A model generated the notes under the pieces. That model saw only the letters and a program-made list of their open reading frames with translations. It had not been told where the DNA came from and searched no databases. Both the position numbers and the translations under genes were made by a program. A stretch of 29,100 nt of DNA from positions 1-29,100 of the forward strand of contig NZ_CALIIB010000062.1 of NCBI RefSeq assembly GCF_938020365.1. The letters are read 5' to 3'. Positions within the stretch are counted from its first letter, which is position 1; each line of letters starts with the position of its first letter. The stretch is from an uncultured Streptococcus sp. (GTDB lineage: Bacteria > Bacillota > Bacilli > Lactobacillales > Streptococcaceae). Shown here piece after piece: positions 1 through 8,146 of this stretch.

Positions 1-1
1 T

Positions 2-412
2 GACGTGATCAAGGGACAAACTTCACCAGACATCAAGGGTTACGTAGCGGACAAACCAAGCGTAGCAGATGTGAAGGTTACAGCAGATTCAGCTAAACCA
101 GCAGATGAAGTCGTAACTTACAAGAAGGTAGAAGTTCCACCTACACCGGCACCAACTCCGGAACCAAAACCAACTCCTACTCCGGAGCCAAAACCAGAAC
201 CAAAACCAGAACCGAAACCTGTTCCACCAACTCCAGCTCCGGTACCAAATAAACAAGTACCGAACAAGCCAGTGGAACCGAAAGTTCCTGGAACTACTGC
301 TCTGCCAAATACAGGTGAGAAATCATCTTCAGCAGCAGTGCTTGGTTTAGGAATTGTTGCAACACTCGCAGGTGTCAGCTTGATTAAACCAAGATTGAAA
401 GAAGAAGATTAA
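2..412 (+). CDS. LPXTG cell-wall-anchored surface protein, C-terminal fragment
   Basis: The reading frame enters from outside the window, so only the last 136 residues are visible. The first 40 or so residues (SPDIKGYVADKPSV, then VVTYKK) look like the end of a MucBP-type or related surface repeat. They are followed by a wall-spanning stretch of about 50 residues dominated by proline, with PEPKP and PTPAP repeats. A sortase signal LPNTG (fragment residues 101-105), a hydrophobic segment and a charged tail RLKEED end the protein. Sortase A would cleave between T and G and link the protein to peptidoglycan. A hairpin terminator follows directly, so this is the last gene of its unit. The ligand-binding part is outside the window and the exact family cannot be named. 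It does not look like the antigen I/II C-terminus. Confidence 0.9.
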   Translation, partial: DVIKGQTSPDIKGYVADKPSVADVKVTADSAKPADEVVTYKKVEVPPTPAPTPEPKPTPTPEPKPEPKPEPKPVPPTPAPVPNKQVPNKPVEPKVPGTTALPNTGEKSSSAAVLGLGIVATLAGVSLIKPRLKEED

Positions 413-471
413 TTCTTTCTAGCTTGGATAGTAATCACTGAAGAGTTGTGGACGATTAGTTAACAGCTCGC

Positions 472-509
472 AAAAATCGATAACTTCTTTACGAAGTTAT
501 CGATTTTTT
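472..509 (+). terminator. Rho-independent terminator of the LPXTG gene
   Basis: A perfect 16-bp stem (472-487 with 493-508), AAAAATCGATAACTTC and its complement, closes on a TTTAC loop and ends in a T run. The A-rich left arm means it could also work on the opposite strand. Confidence 0.9.
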
Positions 510-542
510 ATTTATTTGATTAGCAAACTTTGGTGGTAAGAA

Positions 543-650
543 ATGAGAGAAGAATTTAATAAAATAGGGGCTTTACTGGAGAATGATAGGGATATTACCT
601 CAAATTTATTAGCATCATTCGTTTTGCTATCGAGAGAATGTAATGACTGA
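543..650 (+). CDS. Possible 35-residue small ORF of unknown function
   Basis: This ATG-to-TGA frame sits in the 418-bp gap between the LPXTG terminator and yebC. A GGTGG sequence about 8 bases upstream could serve as a weak ribosome binding site. The peptide begins MREEFNKIGALLENDRDI, continues with a moderately hydrophobic stretch (LLASFVLLS) and ends RECND. I do not recognise a family and see no clear promoter. It may be a decayed gene fragment or chance. The rest of the gap (651-780) shows only a 7-bp inverted repeat (675-681 with 712-718) and the yebC promoter region. Confidence 0.2.
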   Translation: MREEFNKIGALLENDRDITSNLLASFVLLSRECND

Positions 651-771
651 TCTTGACATCCTAAAATGTATAAGGAACTAGTACTCTAATTTTTTCTATA
701 TCTAGTTCGTACTTCAGCAGATAATTTTAAGGAATTGGGGACTTTCCTGTTTTTGTTGGATGATTTTTCGC

Positions 772-788
772 CTTTCCTGTGTTATAAT
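772..788 (+). promoter_or_regulatory. Extended -10 promoter of yebC
   Basis: TGTTATAAT (780-788) matches an extended -10 (TGnTATAAT). No good -35 lies at 16-18 bp; TTGGAT at 756-761 is too far away. A 9-bp direct repeat, CTTTCCTGT, occurs at 742-750 and 772-780, and the second copy abuts the -10 box. Confidence 0.6.
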
Positions 789-830
789 AAGGAAGATTAA
801 AAATGTAGAATAGTTAAAGGAGAAATTCCA

Positions 831-1547
831 ATGGGACGTAAGTGGGCCAATATTGTAGCTAAGAAAACAGCTAAAGACGGCGCAAACTCAAAAGTTTATG
901 CTAAATTCGGTGTAGAGATCTATGTAGCAGCGAAAAAAGGTGAACCAGATCCTGAGTTGAACACAGCCCTTAAGTTCGTTATTGATCGCGCTAAGCAAGC
1001 GCAAGTGCCAAAGCATGTTATTGACAAGGCGATTGACAAGGCTAAGGGAAATACAGACGAGACCTTTACAGAAGGCCGTTATGAAGGCTTTGGGCCGAAT
1101 GGTTCTATGTTGATCGTTGATACCTTGACTTCGAATGTTAACCGAACTGCGGCCAATGTCCGTGCAGCCTTTGGGAAAAATGGCGGAAACATGGGAGCTA
1201 GCGGCTCTGTATCTTATCTTTTTGATAATAAAGGCGTCATCGTTTTTGCTGGTGATGATGCAGACAGCATCTTTGAATTGCTTTTAGAAGCAGATGTAGA
1301 TGTGGACGATGTAGAGGCTGAAGAAGGAAGTATCACAGTTTATACAGCACCAACTGATCTACATAAAGCAATCGTAGCTTTGCGTGAATCTGGTATCCAA
1401 GAATTCCAAGTGACAGAGCTGGAAATGATTCCTCAGTCAGAAGTGGAATTAACAGGAGAAGATTTAGAAACCTTCGAAAAATTGTATAGCGTCCTTGAAG
1501 ACGATGAAGATGTCCAAAAAATCTACACCAACGTGGATGGATTCTAA
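831..1547 (+). CDS. yebC: YebC/PmpR family protein (YebC2/YeeN-type translation factor)
   Basis: This is a full-length 238-residue member of the YebC/TACO1 family. The start, MGRKWANIVAKKTAKDGA, and the GRYEGFGPNGS and SNVNRT motifs follow the YeeN branch (YebC2) very closely. The C-terminal third is acidic (EDDEDVQ). Members were long annotated as transcriptional regulators. Recent work on YebC and mitochondrial TACO1 instead supports a cytoplasmic role on the ribosome, relieving pauses at proline-containing sequences. A good AAAGGAG site lies about 8 bases before the ATG. The gene is monocistronic: it has its own extended -10 promoter and converges on queG across a shared terminator. Family assignment is certain; the molecular role rests on the literature. 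Confidence 0.95.
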   Translation: MGRKWANIVAKKTAKDGANSKVYAKFGVEIYVAAKKGEPDPELNTALKFVIDRAKQAQVPKHVIDKAIDKAKGNTDETFTEGRYEGFGPNGSMLIVDTLTSNVNRTAANVRAAFGKNGGNMGASGSVSYLFDNKGVIVFAGDDADSIFELLLEADVDVDDVEAEEGSITVYTAPTDLHKAIVALRESGIQEFQVTELEMIPQSEVELTGEDLETFEKLYSVLEDDEDVQKIYTNVDGF

Positions 1548-1560
1548 TTGAATAACATAA

Positions 1561-1620
1561 AAATACAGTCTGATTAGTATAAGCTGCGTTCTAAGGCAGT
1601 TTCTAAATCAGACTGTATTT
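1561..1620. terminator. Bidirectional terminator between yebC and queG
   Basis: AAATACAGTCTGATT (1561-1575) pairs perfectly with 1606-1620. An inner CTGC/GCAG stem is also possible. A/T runs flank both sides, so the hairpin can end both convergent genes. Confidence 0.85.
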
Positions 1621-1624
1621 ATTT

Positions 1625-2749
1625 TTAGTTAGTTAAGTGAAATTTTTTTAGGAATTGTTCCTGTTCCTCTTTGATAGCTTCTGTGGGATTTTTCACAGCA
1701 AGAATCATCTCAATCATTTCAGGATTGGCTTCGCGTACTAGCTGACTGAGAGCCCAGATGGCCGTAGCGATATGGATAGGATTTTGTCCCTTGTCAATAA
1801 TTTCTAGCAGTTTGGGAATGGCAGAGCGGTCATTAGCATTGGCTAGAGCAATGATGGCATTGCGCTGCAGGATGTTTTTGCCCCGCCAGCTACCTGCTAT
1901 ATGGCCAAATTTTTCCTTAAATTGACCATTAGAAAGTTCCAAGAAAGGTAGGAGCTCTGGATGGGCCAGTTCGGGGTCGATATCAGTTGCGAGCGGATTG
2001 TCCAAGCCTTTATTATAGGGGCAGCAGATTTGGCAGATATCGCAACCATAGATGACTGTCTTGATTTTTTTGCGAAATTCTAGATCCATGATGCCCTTAT
2101 CTTGGGTTTGAAAAGACAGGCAGCGCTTGGCGTTCATAGTCCCATCGCCAATCAGGCAGGAAGTAGGACAGGCTGTCACGCAGCGGTTGCAGTCTCCACA
2201 ATCATAGTCGACAGGCTGGTCAGGTTCAATGTCCAGATTGGTAATGAGCTCACCCAGAAACATATAAGAACCAAATTCCTTGGAGATGACCAAGCCGTTC
2301 TTGCCAATAAAGCCTATTCCTGCTCGCCGGGCTACAGCGGTGTCGACCAAGGCTCCTGTATCCACCATGCCTTTATATTCAAAGTCGGCAGTCAACTCCT
2401 CAATTCCCTTTGCAAGCCGATCTAGCTTGTCCTGTAGGACATAGTGGTAATCCAGTCCCCAGCTGTTGGGAGTGAATTTTCCTCGTTTGTAGGCTGTTTT
2501 TTGTGGCTGCTGCTTGAGCTTGTGGGGATAAGCGACTGCGATAGAGATGATGGTCTTGGCCGAGGCCAAACTCAGCTTGGGCTTGATTCGCTCCTCAATA
2601 TTCTTGTGTTCAAATCCTGAATTTCGACCTTCTTCTACAGCCAAGCGTAGCGACTTCTCCAGATAGTCAAAGTCATCTGCTGTCGTGAAGCCAATTTTAG
2701 AAATGCCAATTTCTTTTGATAATTTGATAATTTCTTCTTTGATATTCAT
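1625..2749 (-). CDS. queG: Epoxyqueuosine reductase QueG
   Basis: QueG is the cobalamin-dependent iron-sulfur enzyme that reduces epoxyqueuosine to queuosine in the wobble position of tRNAs for Asp, Asn, His and Tyr. The 374-residue protein has the usual N-terminal catalytic region (VDTGALVDTAVARRAGIGF, KNGLV). Two 4Fe-4S cluster motifs follow, CGDCNRCVTACP near residue 185 and CDICQICCPYN near residue 237, then the conserved GSWRGK and QRNAI. The C-terminal part is HEAT-like. The start matches the family N-terminus (MNIKEEIIKLSKEIGISKIGF). There is no Shine-Dalgarno sequence before the ATG and a TATAAT lies only seven bases upstream, so translation may be leaderless. The gene stands alone and converges on yebC. 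Identification is firm. Confidence 0.95.
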   Translation of the reverse strand: MNIKEEIIKLSKEIGISKIGFTTADDFDYLEKSLRLAVEEGRNSGFEHKNIEERIKPKLSLASAKTIISIAVAYPHKLKQQPQKTAYKRGKFTPNSWGLDYHYVLQDKLDRLAKGIEELTADFEYKGMVDTGALVDTAVARRAGIGFIGKNGLVISKEFGSYMFLGELITNLDIEPDQPVDYDCGDCNRCVTACPTSCLIGDGTMNAKRCLSFQTQDKGIMDLEFRKKIKTVIYGCDICQICCPYNKGLDNPLATDIDPELAHPELLPFLELSNGQFKEKFGHIAGSWRGKNILQRNAIIALANANDRSAIPKLLEIIDKGQNPIHIATAIWALSQLVREANPEMIEMILAVKNPTEAIKEEQEQFLKKFHLTN

Positions 2750-2756
2750 TGCTATT

Positions 2757-2762
2757 ATTATA
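2757..2762 (-). promoter_or_regulatory. Possible -10 box of queG, very close to the start codon
   Basis: On the minus strand TATAAT ends 7 bases before the queG ATG, which would place the transcript start at or next to the start codon. No convincing -35 was found. The sequence between is AATAGCA, with no ribosome binding site. Confidence 0.4.
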
Positions 2763-2905
2763 TCGAAATTATGAGAATTATGCGAGAAACTACTTCGTGA
2801 AAACCATGATTATTTAGCAAATTTGAGTGCAGGAAGAGTTAGGCAGATAAGCGTGTAAATTGAGAAATGACAGCCTTTCGAGCCAATTGCCAAATGGATT
2901 ATTTC

Positions 2906-2934
2906 TTGAAAGATATGTGGAAACATGCTATAAT
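2906..2934 (+). promoter_or_regulatory. Promoter of the secA operon
   Basis: TTGAAA (2906-2911), a 17-bp spacer and TATAAT (2929-2934) preceded by TGC (extended -10) make a strong sigma-A type promoter about 45 bases before secA. The remaining sequence of the 229-bp gap shows nothing else clear. Confidence 0.85.
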
Positions 2935-2978
2935 GAGAGGAAACATTTATAAACAGAACATAGCGAGTAAGGAATAAA

Positions 2979-5498
2979 ATGGCTAATATTTTAAAAAAAA
3001 TCATCGAAAATGATAAAGGTGAAATAAGAAAATTAGAAAAGATGGCGGACAAGGTCATGTCCTATGAGGACGAAATGGCAGCCTTGACCGATGAAGAATT
3101 GCAAGCAAAAACGGTTGAATTTAAGGAACGTTATGCTAATGGTGAAACTTTAGATCAACTTTTGTTTGAAGCATTTGCAGTTGTCCGCGAAGGAGCGAAG
3201 CGTGTCTTAGGTCTTTTCCCATATAAGGTTCAGATTATGGGGGGGATTGTCCTTCACCATGGTGATGTGCCAGAAATGCGTACGGGGGAAGGGAAAACCC
3301 TGACAGCGACTATGCCTGTTTACCTGAATGCCTTATCTGGTCAAGGAGTTCACGTTGTTACAGTCAATGAATACTTGTCCGAGCGTGATGCGACTGAAAT
3401 GGGTGAACTTTATTCTTGGTTGGGACTTTCTGTTGGTATCAACCTAGCATCTAAGTCACCAATGGAAAAAAGAGAAGCTTATTCTTGTGATATCACCTAC
3501 TCAACCAACTCTGAAATTGGTTTTGACTACCTGCGCGATAACATGGTGGTTCGGGCTGAAAATATGGTACAGCGTCCGCTTAACTATGCCTTGGTTGACG
3601 AGGTGGATTCTATCTTGATTGACGAAGCGCGTACGCCATTGATCGTGTCAGGACCGACAGCTTCTGATACGAATCAGCTTTATTACAGAGCGGATAGCTT
3701 TGTGAAAACACTTCAAAAAGATGACTATATCATTGATATCCCATCTAAGACGATTGGTTTGTCAGATTCTGGTATTGACAAGGCTGAAAGTTACTTTAAC
3801 TTAGAAAATCTATACGACCTTGAGAATGTTGCTTTGACTCACTTTATCGACAATGCCTTGCGTGCTAACTATATTATGACCTTAGATGTGGATTATGTCG
3901 TGAGCGAAAAGCAGGAAATCCTCATCGTTGACCAATTTACTGGACGTACAATGGAAGGTCGTCGTTTCTCTGATGGACTCCACCAAGCGATTGAAGCAAA
4001 AGAAGCTGTGCCTATCCAAGAAGAATCGAAAACATCTGCTTCGATTACTTACCAGAACCTTTTCCGTATGTATAAAAAACTATCAGGGATGACAGGGACT
4101 GGTAAAACAGAAGAAGAAGAATTCCGTGAAATTTATAATATTCGCGTAATTCCAATTCCAACGAACCGTCCGGTCCAACGTATTGACCATCCAGATTTGC
4201 TGTATCCTAGCTTGGAAGCGAAGTTTAAAGCAGTCGTGGAAGACGTCAAGGAACGCTACAAAACAGGTCAACCTGTCTTGGTCGGTACAGTATCGGTTGA
4301 CACGAGTGACTATCTTTCTCAAAAATTAGTGGCTGCAGGAATTCCTCATGAAGTTCTGAATGCTAAAAACCACTATAAAGAGGCACAGATTATCATGAAT
4401 GCTGGTCAACGTGGTGCTATTACCATCGCGACCAACATGGCTGGACGTGGTACCGATATTAAGCTAGGTGAAGGTGTGCGTGAACTGGGCGGACTTTGTG
4501 TGATCGGTACAGAGCGCCATGAAAGCCGCCGGATTGATAACCAGCTTCGTGGACGTTCAGGTCGTCAAGGGGATCCAGGTGAATCACAATTCTACCTATC
4601 TCTCGAAGATGATCTGATGAAACGTTTCGGTTCAGAGCGTATTAAGGCCTTGCTTGACCGGATGAATCTTAGCGAAGAAGAGTCTGTCATCAAGTCTCGG
4701 ATGCTAACGCGTCAGGTGGAAGCAGCCCAAAAACGGGTTGAAGGAAATAACTACGATACTCGGAAGCAAGTCCTCCAATATGACGATGTCATGCGCGAAC
4801 AACGTGAAATCATCTATTCTCAACGCTATGATGTCATCACAGCAGATCGTGATTTGGCTCCAGAAATCCATGCTATGATCCGTCGTACCATTAATCGGAT
4901 TGTGGATGGAAGCAGTCATTCAGATCATGATGAAAAGATAGAAGCGATTCTGAATTTTGCTAAATATAACCTTGTAGCAGAGGATTCTATCTCAGCTGAT
5001 GATTTAGAAGGTAAATCAAATCAAGAGATTAAAGATTACTTGATGGAGCGAGCTTCTGAAGTTTATGCCAATCAGGTTTCTAAACTTCGTGATGAAGAAG
5101 CAGTTCAAGAGTTCCAAAAAGTGCTGATCCTACGTGTTGTAGATAATAAATGGACAGATCATATCGACGCCTTGGATCAATTGCGTCAGGCTGTGGGGCT
5201 TCGTGGCTATGCTCAGAACAACCCAGTTGTTGAATATCAGGCAGAAGGTTTCCGGATGTTTAATGATATGATCGGCTCTATCGAGTTTGATGTGACTCGT
5301 CTCATGATGAAAGCACAGATCCATGAGCAAGAACGTCCACGTACAGAGCACAGTATCAGCACGACAGCTACTCGAAACATTGCTGCCCAAAATCCAAATC
5401 TTCCAAAAAATGTTGATTTATCCTCTGTAAAAAGAAATGATTTATGTCCATGTGGTTCAGGTAAGAAATTTAAAAACTGTCATGGCCGCAAGAAGTAG
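2979..5498 (+). CDS. secA: Preprotein translocase ATPase SecA (housekeeping SecA1)
   Basis: SecA drives unfolded preproteins through SecYEG at the membrane by ATP hydrolysis. The 839-residue length is normal for streptococcal SecA1. Visible motifs include Walker A RTGEGKT (101-107), the DEVD box (207-210) followed by SILIDEARTPL, and in NBD2 TNMAGRGTDI and QLRGRSGRQGD. The C-terminal SEC-C zinc tail has ligands C823, C825, C834 and H835 (CPCGSGKKFKNCHG) and binds SecB-like partners or phospholipid and ribosome in other species. The zinc tail, together with the operon context, identifies this as canonical SecA and not the accessory SecA2 that exports serine-rich repeat adhesins. It is first in the operon with the DAHP synthases, acpS, alr and recG. 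Confidence 0.98.
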   Translation: MANILKKIIENDKGEIRKLEKMADKVMSYEDEMAALTDEELQAKTVEFKERYANGETLDQLLFEAFAVVREGAKRVLGLFPYKVQIMGGIVLHHGDVPEMRTGEGKTLTATMPVYLNALSGQGVHVVTVNEYLSERDATEMGELYSWLGLSVGINLASKSPMEKREAYSCDITYSTNSEIGFDYLRDNMVVRAENMVQRPLNYALVDEVDSILIDEARTPLIVSGPTASDTNQLYYRADSFVKTLQKDDYIIDIPSKTIGLSDSGIDKAESYFNLENLYDLENVALTHFIDNALRANYIMTLDVDYVVSEKQEILIVDQFTGRTMEGRRFSDGLHQAIEAKEAVPIQEESKTSASITYQNLFRMYKKLSGMTGTGKTEEEEFREIYNIRVIPIPTNRPVQRIDHPDLLYPSLEAKFKAVVEDVKERYKTGQPVLVGTVSVDTSDYLSQKLVAAGIPHEVLNAKNHYKEAQIIMNAGQRGAITIATNMAGRGTDIKLGEGVRELGGLCVIGTERHESRRIDNQLRGRSGRQGDPGESQFYLSLEDDLMKRFGSERIKALLDRMNLSEEESVIKSRMLTRQVEAAQKRVEGNNYDTRKQVLQYDDVMREQREIIYSQRYDVITADRDLAPEIHAMIRRTINRIVDGSSHSDHDEKIEAILNFAKYNLVAEDSISADDLEGKSNQEIKDYLMERASEVYANQVSKLRDEEAVQEFQKVLILRVVDNKWTDHIDALDQLRQAVGLRGYAQNNPVVEYQAEGFRMFNDMIGSIEFDVTRLMMKAQIHEQERPRTEHSISTTATRNIAAQNPNLPKNVDLSSVKRNDLCPCGSGKKFKNCHGRKK

Positions 5499-5514
5499 TT
5501 TATAAGGAGAGAAG

Positions 5515-6546
5515 ATGACCTTTAAAGCAACTAGTCAACCAATCAATGTAGCAGAAGTGCGTCAGCTTGCTAAGCTAGAAGGTTCTATTCTAGCTCATAA
5601 GCAAGAGCGAGATCGCCAACTAGAAGCCATTATCCGTGGTGAGGATGATCGCATCCTTTTGGTTATCGGTCCTTGCTCCTCAGACAATGAAGAAGCTGTC
5701 TTGGAATACGCTAAGCGTTTGGCAGCTCTTCAGGAAAAAGTCAAAGATCGGATCTTTATGGTGATGCGGGTTTATACAGCCAAGCCACGGACCAATGGTG
5801 ATGGCTACAAGGGCTTGATTCACCAGCCTAATGCGACAGCGGCACCTAGCCTAATCAACGGGATTAAGGCGGTTCGCAATCTGCATTATCGCGTGATTTC
5901 AGAAACTGGAATGACGACGGCTGACGAGATGCTTTATCCAGAAAATCTTCCCCTAGTAGATGATTTGATTTCTTATATGGCGATCGGTGCTCGTTCTGTT
6001 GAAGATCAGCAGCACCGGTTTGTAGCCAGTGGAGCGGATTTCCCTACTGGTTTGAAAAATCCAACATCTGGAAATCTAAATGTCATGTTTAATGGCATTT
6101 ATGCGGCTCAGAACAAACAGAGCTTCCTCTTTGCCAATCGGGAAGTAGAGACGAGTGGAAATCCTTTGGCTCATGCGATTCTGCGCGGTGCCATCAATGA
6201 ATATGGGAAGAACATTCCGAACTACTATTATGATAATCTGCTGGACACAATCGCCCAGTATGAAGCAATGGGATTAGAAAATCCATTTATCATCATCGAT
6301 ACCAACCATGACAACTCTGGCAAGCAGTATTTGGAGCAAGTCCGTATTGTTCGTCAGACTTTGATCAATCGCGACTGGAATGATAAAATCAAGAAGGTTG
6401 TTCGTGGCTTTATGATTGAATCTTACTTGGAAGATGGCCGACAAAATGAACCAGAAGTCTTTGGCAAGTCTATCACAGATCCATGCCTAGGCTGGGACAA
6501 GACGGTCGAACTCGTCCATGAGATATACGACACACTAGGTAAATAA
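5515..6546 (+). CDS. aroF: 3-deoxy-7-phosphoheptulonate (DAHP) synthase, first of a tandem pair
   Basis: This class I DAHP synthase condenses phosphoenolpyruvate and erythrose 4-phosphate, the first step of the shikimate pathway to aromatic amino acids. The 343-residue TIM-barrel protein carries GPCSSDN (52-58), KPRTNGDGYKG (90-100), GARSVEDQ (158-165) and IDTNHDNSGKQ. By comparison with AroG the metal ligands would be C54, H265, E302 and D322. A good AAGGAGAG site lies 5 bases before the ATG and the gene starts 16 bases after secA. It is followed after one base by a close paralogue. Which aromatic amino acid inhibits it cannot be read from the sequence. Confidence 0.95.
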   Translation: MTFKATSQPINVAEVRQLAKLEGSILAHKQERDRQLEAIIRGEDDRILLVIGPCSSDNEEAVLEYAKRLAALQEKVKDRIFMVMRVYTAKPRTNGDGYKGLIHQPNATAAPSLINGIKAVRNLHYRVISETGMTTADEMLYPENLPLVDDLISYMAIGARSVEDQQHRFVASGADFPTGLKNPTSGNLNVMFNGIYAAQNKQSFLFANREVETSGNPLAHAILRGAINEYGKNIPNYYYDNLLDTIAQYEAMGLENPFIIIDTNHDNSGKQYLEQVRIVRQTLINRDWNDKIKKVVRGFMIESYLEDGRQNEPEVFGKSITDPCLGWDKTVELVHEIYDTLGK

Positions 6547-6547
6547 T

Positions 6548-7585
6548 ATGGCATTTATAGAAAAAGGTCAGGAAATTGATATCGAGCAGATCAAGTCTGC
6601 AACGATTTTGTCAGACCAAGCTCTGAAAAAGAAACATCAGCGTGATCAGGAATTGGCCGCCATCATCAAGGGAGAAGATCAACGCTTGCTCTTGGTTATT
6701 GGCCCCTGCTCATCTGACAATGAAGAGGCGGTGCTGGAGTATGCTCGCCGGTTGGCTGACCTCCAGCAGAAAGTGGTAGATAAGATTTTTATCGTCATGC
6801 GAGTCTATACTGCCAAGCCACGGACCAATGGGGACGGCTATAAAGGGCTCGTTCACCAACCAGATACTTCAAAAAGTCCAAGTTTGATCAATGGGCTAAA
6901 GGCAGTGCGCCAGTTGCATTACCGAGTTATTACTGAGACAGGCTTGACCACTGCTGATGAAATGCTCTATCCTTCTAATCTAGTGCTGGTAGATGATTTG
7001 GTCAGTTACCATGCCGTAGGTGCTCGTTCGGTTGAGGACCAAGAACATCGCTTTGTAGCGTCTGGCATTGACGCTCCGGTTGGTATGAAAAATCCAACAT
7101 CTGGCAATCTTGGAGTCATGTTTAATGCCGTCTATGCTGCTCAGAATAAGCAAATCTTCCTTTATCATGGTCAGGAAGTAGAAACGTTAGGAAATCCTCT
7201 TGCGCATGTGATTTTGCGTGGTGCGTTAGATGAGTACGGTAAGAACAAGCCTAACTTCTATTACGAAAATCTTCTGGATGTGATTAAACGCTATGAAGAA
7301 ATGAAACTAACCAATCCTTTTATCCTGATTGATACCAATCATGATAATTCTGGCAAGCAGTATCTGGAGCAGATCCGGATTATCCGTCAGATTCTGATCA
7401 ACTGTGCTTGGAATGAGCAGATCAAGAAGGCAGTGCGTGGTTTCATGATTGAATCCTATTTGGAGGATGGCCGCCAGAATGAACCAGAAGTCTTTGGTAA
7501 GTCCATTACCGATCCTTGCTTGGGCTGGGATAAGACAGAAGAACTCGTTCAGGAAATCTATGAGACCTTAGAAAAAGAAGCTTAA
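6548..7585 (+). CDS. aroF: 3-deoxy-7-phosphoheptulonate (DAHP) synthase, second of a tandem pair
   Basis: This is a 345-residue paralogue of the preceding gene. The two align without a gap over at least the first 270 residues, and all catalytic motifs are conserved: C54 in GPCSSDN, KPRTNGDGYKG, H265, E302 and D322. The main differences are in the N-terminal 45 residues and at scattered surface positions, as expected if the two copies respond to different feedback inhibitors (inference). Only one base separates the genes, so translation is probably coupled. The pair follows secA, as in other streptococci. The two copies cannot be told apart as aroF or aroG by inspection. Confidence 0.94.
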   Translation: MAFIEKGQEIDIEQIKSATILSDQALKKKHQRDQELAAIIKGEDQRLLLVIGPCSSDNEEAVLEYARRLADLQQKVVDKIFIVMRVYTAKPRTNGDGYKGLVHQPDTSKSPSLINGLKAVRQLHYRVITETGLTTADEMLYPSNLVLVDDLVSYHAVGARSVEDQEHRFVASGIDAPVGMKNPTSGNLGVMFNAVYAAQNKQIFLYHGQEVETLGNPLAHVILRGALDEYGKNKPNFYYENLLDVIKRYEEMKLTNPFILIDTNHDNSGKQYLEQIRIIRQILINCAWNEQIKKAVRGFMIESYLEDGRQNEPEVFGKSITDPCLGWDKTEELVQEIYETLEKEA

Positions 7586-7649
7586 ATAGAAAGGATTAGG
7601 AGGCTTTGGTAGAAGTCTACTAATGAATATAGGCAAGCTCATACTCTAC

Positions 7650-7734
7650 GAAAATCTAATTTTGATGATGTTAAACCTCTTTGATGCATTTCAGTGTCAT
7701 TCTCATCGGTTTGCCTTGTCGAAATTAGATTTTC
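7650..7734. repeat. Inverted repeat (stem-loop or MITE-like) in the aro-acpS gap
   Basis: GAAAATCTAATTT (7650-7662) is repeated as a perfect inverted copy at 7722-7734 with 59 bases between. It lies in a 198-bp stretch (7586-7783) separating the DAHP synthases from acpS inside an otherwise tightly packed operon. The stretch holds no credible ORF and no strong promoter. It could be a degenerate intergenic repeat element or an RNA processing stem. Confidence 0.5.
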
Positions 7735-7783
7735 TTTCAATCTCCTTGGGAGAAGGGTCTTGCTTTGTATTCCTAATAGAAGT

Positions 7784-8146
7784 ATGATAAGAGGACATGG
7801 AATAGATATAGAAGAGATTTCCAGCATTGGTCGGGCCTACGAGAAGAATGAGCGCTTTGCTGAGAAAATCTTGACAGCTCAGGAGTTGGCTCGGTTTAGT
7901 TCCTTAAAGGGCAAGCGCAAGCTGGAATATTTGGCAGGACGCTGGTCAGCTAAAGAAGCCTTTGCCAAGGCTTGGGGAACCGGTATTGGCCCTGTGACTT
8001 TTCAAGATTTGGAAATTTTAAATGATGATAAGGGGGCGCCTTATTTTAGCAAGTCCCCCTTTGCTGGTTCGGTATGGCTATCAATCAGCCATGCCGGAAA
8101 TCTGGTGACCGCCAGTGTGATTTTGGAGGAAGACAATGAAAGCTAG
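7784..8146 (+). CDS. acpS: Holo-[acyl-carrier-protein] synthase AcpS
   Basis: AcpS transfers the 4'-phosphopantetheine group from coenzyme A to apo-ACP, activating fatty acid synthesis. The protein is 120 residues from this ATG (MIRGHGIDIEEISSI), exactly the usual streptococcal length. An in-frame upstream ATG at 7694 would add 30 residues that do not fit the family, so it was not used. The magnesium and CoA motifs GHGIDIEE near the N-terminus and RWSAKEAFAKAWGTG in the middle are intact, and SISH is present. The ribosome binding site is poor (AGAAG almost touching the ATG). The 3' end overlaps alr by 11 bases, and the alr ribosome binding site is inside acpS. Confidence 0.95.
   Translation: MIRGHGIDIEEISSIGRAYEKNERFAEKILTAQELARFSSLKGKRKLEYLAGRWSAKEAFAKAWGTGIGPVTFQDLEILNDDKGAPYFSKSPFAGSVWLSISHAGNLVTASVILEEDNES

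Noticed and set aside
2979..5498. That this SecA could be the accessory SecA2 serving the adhesin
   Set aside because: It has the full housekeeping layout with a C-terminal zinc-binding SEC-C tail and lies in the conserved secA-aro-acpS-alr-recG operon.
7694..7783. An N-terminal extension of AcpS by 30 residues from an upstream ATG
   Set aside because: The extra residues do not match the family. The ATG at 7784 gives the standard 120-residue protein.
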